From positions 62,001 through 126,000 of the forward strand of contig NZ_FOIJ01000007.1 in NCBI RefSeq assembly GCF_900111745.1: DNA of 64,000 bases, written 5' to 3'. A program made the translations under genes and the position numbers. Shown one piece after another: positions 36,345-46,200 of the stretch; the first letter of the stretch is position 1; each line of letters starts with the position of its first letter. The notes below the pieces were generated by a model that did not search any database, was not told where the DNA came from, and worked only from the letters and a program-made list of their open reading frames with translations. This DNA comes from Stigmatella erecta (GTDB lineage Bacteria; Myxococcota; Myxococcia; Myxococcales; Myxococcaceae).

Positions 36345-36383
36345 TTTTAAGTCCGCTGCGTCTACCTGTTCCGCCACTCGTGC
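36345..36383. repeat. attR, 39-bp partial tRNA-Leu copy
   Basis: This is a perfect copy of 25560-25598. Only the 5' half of the tRNA is present, so it is not a functional tRNA gene. The DNA to its right (36384-36480) holds the original tRNA upstream region, shared with the divergent ffh leader. Confidence 0.93.
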
Positions 36384-36480
36384 CCGAAGCCGTGGGTGTC
36401 GGGACCTTCTCTCAACTGCCGGACGGCCGCAATGCGCGCAACGGTCGATTCTGCCCCGCCCCTGGTATAAAGCGCCCGCC

Positions 36481-38121
<1,641 letters not shown>

Positions 38122-38150
38122 GGGGGAGGCCCGGGGGCCCTCACGGTCCC

Positions 38151-39248
38151 CTACTTCCGCTTGGGCACCACCAAGCCTCTGGCCAAGCGCCGGAGGACCC
38201 GGCGCTTCTGGCGGCGCTTGTAAAGCTTGTGGGCGTTGTCTCCCTCCTCGTTGAGGAGGGAGGTCTCCTCGTCGACGATCTGAAACTCCACCAGGGTGAA
38301 GACGATGCGCCCCTTGCGCGGACGGTTGTCCTCTTCCGGCGCGGGAAGAAAGCCATCCATTCGCAGCGGCATGTCCACGACGAAGTTGAGCGCCCGGTAG
38401 GTATTGCCTGAGAATTGATTGGCCGCCGGGTCTTCGCGGGCCTCGTAATCCCTGTCCAGGTGGAGCTGCGCCGCGAAGTGCTCGAAGTGAGGGTTCTCCG
38501 CCAGGACCGTCTTGAACGGCATGAGCGAGTTGTCGGTCTGGCCGGGAACCACGAAGTTGAAGGGGAACAGCCGCTGTATCAGGAGATACAGGATGGGGAG
38601 GATGTCCTCCCGGCTCTTGGTGATGATCCGGAAGCGGGTGCGGTCGTAGACCTGAGCCGCCACCGTCTCCTTCTTGGCGATCAGCTTCGTCACCAGCGAG
38701 TCGCGCGTCTTGATGGAGTGCGCGAACTCCACGACGGGCAGCCCCTTGGCCTTGATGTCCTGAGCGACTCCCAGCACCTTGGACATCACCAGGTTCGCCA
38801 GATCCGCCTCGGACACCGCCAGCCGGAAGAGCAGGTCCCGCCCCTCGATGTGCTGGATGACGTGCATGACCTTCAGCACGATGCAGGCGATCCGGCGGTA
38901 CTTGGGGGGCCCCTTCACCCCCGAGGCGAACAGGAAGAGATCATGGATCTCCTCTGGCTGAGCCACGACTTCCGCGACGCGGTAGTCGAACGTCTTCCGG
39001 AGGTACTCGACCGCATCCCCCAGCACCGTCCGGGCCCACGCCTCGTCATACGGCCGGGAGGTGTCGATCTGGCACAGCCGGAGGAAGTGGTCGACCTCGT
39101 CGCGGGACTGGAAGTGCATTCGCCGCCAGTCGATGACCGAGCCGCCCCGGAGGATCAGCCGGAGGCGCTCCAGCTCCCGCAGCCCCATCTCCGCCACGGT
39201 GCGGACCGGGAGATCCGGGATTTGGGGGACGAGAGAGGCGACCTTCAC
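38151..39248 (-). CDS. TIGR04552-like conserved myxobacterial protein
   Basis: The 365-aa protein is of a conserved deltaproteobacterial family of unknown function. The stretch FAHSIKTRDSLVTKLIAKKETV followed by QVYDRTRFRIITKSREDILPIL resembles the synthetase core of RelA/SpoT-type nucleotidyltransferases (K...D.xGxRI), but I cannot confirm catalytic residues. It ends in a very basic tail. It starts at GTG 39248 and converges on ffh with a 29-bp gap. Confidence 0.6.
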   Translation of the reverse strand: MKVASLVPQIPDLPVRTVAEMGLRELERLRLILRGGSVIDWRRMHFQSRDEVDHFLRLCQIDTSRPYDEAWARTVLGDAVEYLRKTFDYRVAEVVAQPEEIHDLFLFASGVKGPPKYRRIACIVLKVMHVIQHIEGRDLLFRLAVSEADLANLVMSKVLGVAQDIKAKGLPVVEFAHSIKTRDSLVTKLIAKKETVAAQVYDRTRFRIITKSREDILPILYLLIQRLFPFNFVVPGQTDNSLMPFKTVLAENPHFEHFAAQLHLDRDYEAREDPAANQFSGNTYRALNFVVDMPLRMDGFLPAPEEDNRPRKGRIVFTLVEFQIVDEETSLLNEEGDNAHKLYKRRQKRRVLRRLARGLVVPKRK

Positions 39249-39290
39249 AACGGCGCTTCTAGCCGAGCAGGAGGTTTGAGGGCAACGTGC

Positions 39291-39330
39291 CCCAAAGCAA
39301 AGGGCCCCTTCCGTGCAGGAAAGGGCCCTT
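39291..39330 (-). terminator. intrinsic terminator of the MORN-like gene
   Basis: On the minus strand a GC-rich stem of about 12 bp (39301-39312 with 39318-39330) with a 5-base loop is followed by TTTGCTTTG, about 30 bp past the stop at 39359. Confidence 0.8.
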
Positions 39331-39358
39331 CTGCTCGAGCGCCGGACTGGAAAACGGG

Positions 39359-39874
39359 CTACTTGCTGGCGACCGGCTTCCCGTTCTCGAACCGCTGCTC
39401 CTTCACCACGCGGTCGGATTGGAACTGCGTCTCGGCCACCTTCTGACCATCCTCGGAGTAGGCGACGGAGAGCCCCTCACGCTTCCCCTGGTTCCACTGC
39501 TGCTCGGTCTTCTTCTGACCGTTGGCGTGATACTCGATGCGGGTGCCGTGGTAGCTGCCGCCCGAGAAGTTCGTCTCTCCGGCCTTCGCACCGTTGGCGT
39601 CCCAGAAGGTCCAGAGGCCAGAACGGAAGCCGTCCTGGTACTGGCCCTCGGCCATCTTCTTCCCATTGGGGTGGAGGTCCACATAGGGCCCGTGGTTCTT
39701 GGGCTCGCCGGCTTCCGCCTGCGCCTTCACGCAGTAGACGGCCTCCTTCTTGTGCTCCTTGCGCACTGTTCCCGCGGGGCAGTTGAGCCGCACGGTGTCT
39801 CCGGCGAAGGCGGCAGGAGCGGCAGCGACGGCAAGGACCATGACCAGGGAACGAGAAGGCTTGCTGAAAAACAT
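39359..39874 (-). CDS. secreted YwqK/MORN-repeat-like protein
   Basis: The 171-aa protein has an N-terminal signal peptide (to about AAFAGD) and about five repeats of the MORN-variant type: HGPYVDLHPNGKKMAEGQY, SGLWTFWDANGAKAGETNF, HGTRIEYHANGQKKTEQQW and so on. Such repeats occur in the YwqK family and in surface proteins. The ATG at 39874 has AAAGGAAG upstream. It is a single-gene transcription unit; the role is unknown. Confidence 0.72.
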   Translation of the reverse strand: MFFSKPSRSLVMVLAVAAAPAAFAGDTVRLNCPAGTVRKEHKKEAVYCVKAQAEAGEPKNHGPYVDLHPNGKKMAEGQYQDGFRSGLWTFWDANGAKAGETNFSGGSYHGTRIEYHANGQKKTEQQWNQGKREGLSVAYSEDGQKVAETQFQSDRVVKEQRFENGKPVASK

Positions 39875-40002
39875 GGAAGCTTCCTTTCTAGGCGACACAG
39901 AAGACCCTCTGCATCACTGCTCCATTGGAACGATGCAGGGCGCCACAAATTCAAACAGGGCTTTTCCGCCCTTTACCTGAGCGGCTGGCCGCTCACCGGC
40001 CC

Positions 40003-40075
40003 GGAACAACAAAGCCCCACCCCAGAGAAGGGATGGGGCTTGAGACAACGTTCTTTCCAGACCTCGGAAAGAACG
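40003..40075 (-). terminator. tandem terminator hairpins after the Cys-rich lipoprotein
   Basis: A perfect 10-bp stem (40049-40075) lies just past the stop at 40080. A second, 12-bp stem (40012-40023 with 40030-40041, one wobble) follows, with a T-rich run (TTGTTGTT). Confidence 0.75.
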
Positions 40076-40079
40076 CTGG

Positions 40080-40928
40080 CTACTTGTTGATCTGCGCGCA
40101 GATCTCGTTGCCGTTATCGAAGTACAGGCCGATCGAGAGTGTGGTGGAGCTCTGCCCCGGGCAGAAGTTCATGATGAAGTCCACGGTCTTCCCATCCGAC
40201 GAGCGGGTGTACTCAGACTGCCGAATCAGCGCGTCGCCGTCCTGCGGCTGGCCATTGACCGTGACGTAGAACAGGCCCGGCAGGGCGCTCTTCTGATCGG
40301 GGAAGGTCAGCGTGGAGGACGAGGGGATGTACGCCTGCACCCGCGCCTTGGCCGTCGTGTTCCCGCTGCAGAACGAGTCACCGCTGTAGGACTCGCGGGT
40401 CACCGAGTAGATGATCGGGCCCGAGGAGGTGGAGGCGTTCCACACCGGCGTCTTGCCACCCTTGGTGGGATCGAAGTTGGCGCAGGTGGGCGCAGGAACG
40501 GCCGTGCACGTGCCGGAGCTGCAGAACTGGCCGTAGCCGCACGTGGACTGGGCCGTTCCGGAGCAGGAGCCGCCCGGGTTCGGGTTCGGGTTGGTGTCAT
40601 CATCGTCGGTGCAGACGCGGGTCGAGGCCGAGCAGGTGAAACCCTCGCCGTACTCGTCGGCGCAGAAGCTGGTGCCGACCGTGCACTTGCAGACCTTGCG
40701 GGTATCAGTCGAGCTCAGCGGCTCGCAGTTCTTCGCGCTGTCCGGACAGTCGCTGGCCTGCTCACAGGTCTGAACACATACGCCGGCAGCCGTCTGGCAA
40801 ACCTCGTCCTCGCTGCACTGCGAGTCGCTGGTGCAGCTCGCGATCTCGTCGTCCCCACCGCAAGCCGTCATCATCAGGCTCATCGCGCTCAGCGCAGTGA
40901 GCATCCACATCGTCTTCCGAAGCTGCAT
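40080..40928 (-). CDS. Cys-rich lipoprotein
   Basis: The 282-aa protein has a lipobox (MMTACGG) and a long run of Cys-rich modules (CTSDSQCSEDEVCQ..., CEQASDCPDS...). These are the disulfide-rich repeats seen in many myxobacterial exported proteins. A DDDTNPNPNPGG linker leads to a C-terminal beta-rich domain. The ATG at 40928 has GGGAGGAAG upstream, better than the start 19 codons earlier. It is exported to the outer membrane or the surface. Function unknown. Confidence 0.8.
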   Translation of the reverse strand: MQLRKTMWMLTALSAMSLMMTACGGDDEIASCTSDSQCSEDEVCQTAAGVCVQTCEQASDCPDSAKNCEPLSSTDTRKVCKCTVGTSFCADEYGEGFTCSASTRVCTDDDDTNPNPNPGGSCSGTAQSTCGYGQFCSSGTCTAVPAPTCANFDPTKGGKTPVWNASTSSGPIIYSVTRESYSGDSFCSGNTTAKARVQAYIPSSSTLTFPDQKSALPGLFYVTVNGQPQDGDALIRQSEYTRSSDGKTVDFIMNFCPGQSSTTLSIGLYFDNGNEICAQINK

Positions 40929-41089
40929 GTTGGACTTCCTCCCGTGGTGCTTCGCTCGGGGCTTACCGGCCCTCACAAGCCCCATCCATCCCTTGCAAGC
41001 GGGCGTGGCTTTAGTCCCGCCGCTCCGGAGGTGTCAACGGTTGTCGACCGCGCCTGGGACGCGAAGCCTTCGAGGAAATTCAACGCATA

Positions 41090-41138
41090 CAAAAACGGAC
41101 AATGTCACGAGCGATAGACATGCTCGTGACACTGTCCG
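41090..41138 (-). terminator. strong intrinsic terminator of the glt operon
   Basis: 17-bp arms (41096-41112 and 41122-41138, one mismatch) lie 13 bp after the gltJ stop and are followed on the minus strand by TTTTTG. Confidence 0.88.
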
Positions 41139-41151
41139 CGTGAGATTCCGC

Positions 41152-43119
41152 TCAGAAGGTGAACGGGAAATCGATGGGATCCCCTTGCTTCCGGTGTTTC
41201 GGGAACGTCCATCCCTTGATGAGTCCCGAGATGCACGTCGCCAGGTACGTCTTGCGGAACTCCTCGGTCCGCACCGCCACCGCGGTCGTCCTGCCGCTCG
41301 TCTGGATCACCCAGCGCATCACCAGCTTGCCGCTGCTGCCAGGCTCCCGCTTCTTCTGCTCGTTCACGCACTTCACGATGGCGGGCCGGTTCGCGAGCAC
41401 CACTTCCATCACGTCGGACTGAGCCAGCTGCTCACGCACGCTCCCGCCGCTTCCCGGCGCCGGAGGGATGTACGTCGAAGGCGTGCTCTCGGCCGCCTTC
41501 TTCGGCTCCGCCTTCTTCGACGAGCCGAACAGCGCGTCGAAGTCGTCATCCGAAGGAGCAGGCTCGGGCTTCGAGCGCGAGACGCTCGCCACCGGCTCGC
41601 TCTGGCTCGGACGCGGCTTGCTGGCCGTCCGGGCAGGCTCCTGGCGCGCCACGGCGGGCTCGGTCCTCGCGGGCTCCGCGGGCTTCGCCGCGGCGGGCTC
41701 GACCGCTGCCGGGGGCGGAGGCGTCACCGCCGCCACGGCGGGAGGGGTCGCCGCCGCAGCCGGAGCCGAGGGCGCCGTGGCCGGTGCCGTGGGCGCCGCC
41801 GGTGCCGCTGCCGCGACCGCGGGGGGCGTCTGGGCGGCGGGAGGCGGCGCCGCGGGCTCCGGGGGCTTCGTGGCAGCAGGCTGAGCCGCCGCCACGGGCG
41901 GAGGCGTCGCGGGCTGCTCCGAGGGCTTGAGGGCGAAGAAGAGCCCCACGCCCACGACCGCGATGGCCGCCACCGCGATTCCCGCGATCAGCCCCGTCTT
42001 GCTGCCTCCCTGCTGCGCGGGAGCAGGCGGAGGCGGATACCCCCCGTACCCCGGCTGGGGATAGCCCGCGGGCGCGTAGGCAGGCTGCGGGTACGCCGGC
42101 GCCGGCTGCGCGTACGCCGGCGCCGCGGGCGGGGGCGCATAGGGCATCGGCGCAGGCTGGGGCGCATGCTCGGGGGCCGCCGCCATCATCGGGGTGGCCC
42201 GTGCGGCCGGCGCGGCCTCGGGAGGAGGCAGATCCAGCAGCCCCGCGGCCGCGGGCTTCTCCGCCACCGGCGCGGGCTTGGGCGGCTTGGACAGCGCGTC
42301 GTTCTCCTCCTTCACCAGCGAGGCCAGCACGCTCGCGGCGGAGGGCTTCCAGCCCGAGGAGGGCGGCTCGGCGCCCAGCGCCGGGGCCGGGGGAATCTCC
42401 GCCCGGGCGCCCTTCGAGGAGCCTCCCGCGCTGAACGCGGACTCCACCGGTGCGGGCGTGGACGACGACTGGCCCATCGCCGCGGGCGCGACGATGACCG
42501 GCTTGGCGGGGCGCGGCGCCAGCGCCGGGGCCAGCTCCGTCGCATCGGAGAGCGGAATCCAATCACTGAAGCCCTGACGCCAGCACAGGCTGTCCGGCCC
42601 CACCTCGCCGCGGTCCCAGTAGTCCTTCACCTTCTCCACGGTGAGCGGACCCACCTGCTTCTCGTCGATGGCGACGAACCACTCGTGCGCGGGCGCGGAA
42701 GAGGCCTGCGGCTCATCGGGCTCCGACTCGGCCTCCGCCAGCTTGCGCACCGCCGCCGCCGAGGCCTTGGCCTCGCCGCCCGCGGAATCCCCCGAGGGGA
42801 TCTTGTTCGAGCCCGAGTTGAGCACCTGGTCGAAGACGGCGCCGATCTCGTCCTCTTCCACGTCCGTGAAGAGACCGCCCTCAGGCGGCGTTCCCAACGA
42901 GGCGGGCAATCCGGCGGCCGGGGAGTTCATCCCCCCATTGCTCGCGGCATTCGCCGCGGGCGTCTCCTGGGCCTCATCAGCCTGGGGCGCCGTGGCGCCA
43001 TCAGGACGCACCAGGATGACATGGCCGCACTTCTTGCAACGAACCTTGACGCCCTTCGCGCCAACCTTGTCGTCGCTAATCATGTACTGCGCGCGGCAGC
43101 TGTCGCAGACGAAACGCAT
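41152..43119 (-). CDS. gltJ: gliding motility protein GltJ (AgmX-like)
   Basis: The 655-aa inner-membrane protein has a zinc ribbon (C5, C8, C28, C31), a GYF-like domain (about 145-195), a long Pro/Ala-rich linker, one membrane span (about 373-395), another Pro/Ala stretch, and a C-terminal AgmX/TonB-like domain (about 555-655). This is the architecture of GltJ. In Myxococcus its cytoplasmic head contacts the MglA/AglZ polarity system and its tail reaches the periplasm. ATG 43119 is used. It is the last gene of the operon. Confidence 0.85.
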   Translation of the reverse strand: MRFVCDSCRAQYMISDDKVGAKGVKVRCKKCGHVILVRPDGATAPQADEAQETPAANAASNGGMNSPAAGLPASLGTPPEGGLFTDVEEDEIGAVFDQVLNSGSNKIPSGDSAGGEAKASAAAVRKLAEAESEPDEPQASSAPAHEWFVAIDEKQVGPLTVEKVKDYWDRGEVGPDSLCWRQGFSDWIPLSDATELAPALAPRPAKPVIVAPAAMGQSSSTPAPVESAFSAGGSSKGARAEIPPAPALGAEPPSSGWKPSAASVLASLVKEENDALSKPPKPAPVAEKPAAAGLLDLPPPEAAPAARATPMMAAAPEHAPQPAPMPYAPPPAAPAYAQPAPAYPQPAYAPAGYPQPGYGGYPPPPAPAQQGGSKTGLIAGIAVAAIAVVGVGLFFALKPSEQPATPPPVAAAQPAATKPPEPAAPPPAAQTPPAVAAAAPAAPTAPATAPSAPAAAATPPAVAAVTPPPPAAVEPAAAKPAEPARTEPAVARQEPARTASKPRPSQSEPVASVSRSKPEPAPSDDDFDALFGSSKKAEPKKAAESTPSTYIPPAPGSGGSVREQLAQSDVMEVVLANRPAIVKCVNEQKKREPGSSGKLVMRWVIQTSGRTTAVAVRTEEFRKTYLATCISGLIKGWTFPKHRKQGDPIDFPFTF

Positions 43120-43254
43120 CGTTCCCCGCAAGTCTCAGAAATGGCGGAAGAAATTCCGCCAAAATCGTAGAGGTGGCTGTCGGAGGGGTCAAGGATGCGT
43201 CCCCTGCCCGCCCGGTCACCGTTCAACGGTTGAACTCCCTCGGAGTTCTCCCAG

Positions 43255-46200
43255 CTACTTTCTCACCTGCACTTCCACGTGTGTGCCGACGGCGACACGC
43301 AGATCATGTAGGTCCTCGGAAGTTGCGAATACCATGAGTTCCCGCAGCTTGGTACTCGTGGGCACCCGGAAGGCGGAGCCCGTCTCCCCCAGCATCATCC
43401 GCTTGACCGGCTCCATCTCGCCCGCGGCGAACAGGCCCGCCCGGGCCGCGGTGAGCTCGGCCCCTTCCAGCCAAGCGCGCAGGTCCCCAGGGGTGGCGGC
43501 CGGCAGGTAGGTGCGTGCCACCTTCGTCAAGGCGGCACGGGCCGGCTCGCTGAGGCCCTTCTCCAGCATCCGCCGGGCCTCATCGAAGTACCGGGGATCC
43601 GCAGTCGGACGGATCTGCCCCACCATGCTGAGCGCCGCTTGCAGCAGGGCCTCGAGGCGCTCGGGCGCCAGGCGCTGGCTGAAGGCGAGCTCCGGCCGGG
43701 CCAGGGCAAGCGCCCGGCCCAGCAGGTAATACACTTCCTTCTGCCCCTGCTCCGCGAAGAACTTGCCGCCCACCCGGACGCTGGCCGGGTGCGTCTGCAG
43801 CAGCTCCACGTTGATGAGCGGCTCGGGGACCGGATCATTCGAGCGGCGGTTCATGCGCTCGCGGGTGGCCACCAGGAACGGCGAGTAGAGCTCCACCGAC
43901 TCCATGCCCAGCAGCCGCGCCACGTAGCGGTAGTGGTGGACGTGGTACTCCTGCGCGCTGCCCACGTCGATGCGGTGCTTCTTCGGCACGAGCTGGTACT
44001 GCGGGAAGGCCACCGCGTACTGGTGCCCCACCTGCTCGAAGAGGATGCCCAGGAACTCCGAGAGCGGCCCGCGGACCTTGGGGTGGAACAGGTGCGCCTG
44101 CCAGAGCCGGTCCGTCAGCGGGCGCTGCGCCACTTCCTTGCGCTTCGCGTAGGGCCCCAGCTTGGTGAGGATCTCCTTCTCGTCGTCCCCAGGCTCTCCA
44201 ATGAGCCCGGCGACCACCTGAGCGGCCAGCCACGCCTCGTCGTACTCCTTGCGCAGCGCGGACAGGCGGACGATCTGGCTCGCCACCTTGCGGGGGTCCT
44301 TCGTGTTCGGCAGGGCGCGGCGGAGGGCCGCGAGCGCCTCCTGCTCCTTGCCGGGCGTCTGCGAGGCCACGTCCGCGAAGGTCTCCTGCACCGCCGCGTC
44401 GTCCGGGAGCCCCTTGGCCACCACGCCGTAGGCGGCCACCGCCCCTTCCGTGTTCTTCAGCACCTGGAGGTAAAGGTCTCCCAGGGCCCGCCACAGCGCC
44501 ATGCGCGCCGTGTGGGTGTCCGGGGTCTTCGGGATGCGCGAGAGCATCCGCGCGTAGTTGTCCTCCAGGGCTTTCCACTGGCTCGCGCCGCCGAGCATCG
44601 CCTCCAGCGCGCTGAAGGCCTCGACGAAGCGCGGGTCCACATCGAGCGCGCGGTTGAACGCATCCGTGGCCCCTTCCACATCGCGCAGCTCGTCGCGGCG
44701 GATCTCTCCGAGCGCGAACCACACCCGCTTGGCCTTGTGCGGCTCGGCGTTCAGCGCGGGCAGCGTCAGCATCCGCGCCAGCACGTCCGCGGCCTTCTGG
44801 CCCTGGCGCGTCTCGCGCAGCAGCACGTAGAGCGAGTCCATCACCTCGAGCGCATCCGGCTGGACCTTCAGGGCGCCCGTGAAGGCGTCGATGGCCATGT
44901 ACGGGTCCTTGAGCTTGTCCCGGGCGATCTGCCCCAGCTCCAAGTACACCCGCGCCTTGGCCTCCCCGTCCACCACGCTGACGAGCTGCTGGCGCAGCTC
45001 GGCCGCCTTCTCGTGGCGGCCCGCCTTGTCCATCAGCGCCACCAGGGCCCGCAGGGACGGCTCGTGGCCCGGATCGATGGCCAGCGCCTTCTCGAAGTGG
45101 TTCTGCGCACGGTCCGAGTGGCCCAGCGCGGCCAGCACGTCGCCGAGCTGCCAGTAGACCTCCACGACTTCCAGGTCCGTCAGGCTCTCGCGGTGGTGCA
45201 CCAGGATGGCCTGGAGCACCTTGAGCGCGTCGTCATAGCGCTTGGCCTGCACGAGCAGGTGGCCGTAGCTCTCCAGCGTGGCCAGGTACCGGGCATCCAG
45301 GCCGTACGACTTCTCGTAGGCGTCGAGGGCCTTCTCCCGCTTGCCCAGCTTCTCCGCCACGTAGCCCAGCCGGTAGAGCTGCCGGGACAGCTCGAGGGTG
45401 AGCGCCCCGTCCTTCTCGGCGATGGCCTTCTCGGCCATCTTGCGCGTGACGATGTCGAGCATCCGCTCGCCCGCCGTCCAGTCCTCCCGCGCGACGTAGA
45501 CATCCGCCAGGGGGCGCGCGGCCTCCAGGCTGTCGTGGACGTGCTTGAGGACCTGCTCGTAGTAGTGCGTGGCCGTCTCGCCGTCCTCGCGCGTCTCCGC
45601 GTGGTACTTCGCCACGTCGAGCAGCGCCTTGGCCTTGGCCTGAGGATCCTCCGTCTGCTGCGCCTCCTGCAGCAGCGTCTGCTCGTAGCCGCCCCAGTCC
45701 TTCTCCTGCTCCTGGATGCCCTTCAGGGCGCGGATGCTGGCCAGGTGCCCCGGATCGATCGCGAGCGCCTGCTGGTAGCAGGCCTTCGCGCTGCCCGTGT
45801 CCATGAGCATGTCTTCGTTGATCTTGCCCGTGCGGTGCAGCAGCTCCACCGCGTCCTGCGTCTGGCCGGCAATCTGGGCCTCGCGCTGCAGCATCTCCAG
45901 GGCGAAGGGCCAGTTGCCACTGCGCTCGTAGAGGTTGCCCAGCGCGTGGAGCGCAGGCCTGCAGCTGGCATCCGCGTTGAGCGCGTAGTGGAAGGTGTCC
46001 GCTGCCCGGTCCACCAGCCGGAGCTGCTGGTAGTAGACGTTGCCGATCTCCACGTACAGCTCCGCCTGCTCCTGGGGGCTCGTCACCAGCGCGAGCTGGC
46101 GCTCGTAGGCCTCGATGAGCTCCTCCCAGCGCGCCTGGGCGCGCCGCAGCCGGATGAGCGTCTTGATGGCCTGGAGGTTCTGCGGATCGATGGCCAGGAT

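Larger units (their letters stand above)
25560..36383. mobile_element. 10.8-kb integrated satellite-like element in tRNA-Leu(UAA)
   Basis: The element is bounded by perfect 39-bp direct repeats, with the integrase gene next to the right end. Its genes run int, unknown, HTH, excisionase-like, primase/VapE, candidate origin, two unknowns, protease-capsid fusion and tail-fibre-like protein on the minus strand. A lipoprotein and a small protein lie on the plus strand near the left end. Portal, terminase, tail-tube and lysis genes are not recognisable. Size and gene set resemble capsid-encoding phage satellites; a heavily deleted prophage is the alternative. Confidence 0.85.

Noticed and set aside
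36345-36383. Second tRNA-Leu gene
   Set aside because: Only the 5' half is present; it is the attR copy of the element.
41600-42500. Repeat array in gltJ
   Set aside because: The repetition is Pro/Ala-rich linker coding sequence, not a DNA repeat or CRISPR. No CRISPR array was seen anywhere in the window.
43221-43235. GTTCAAC/GTTGAAC palindrome after gltI
   Set aside because: Too short and without a T-run to call a terminator or operator; kept only as a note.
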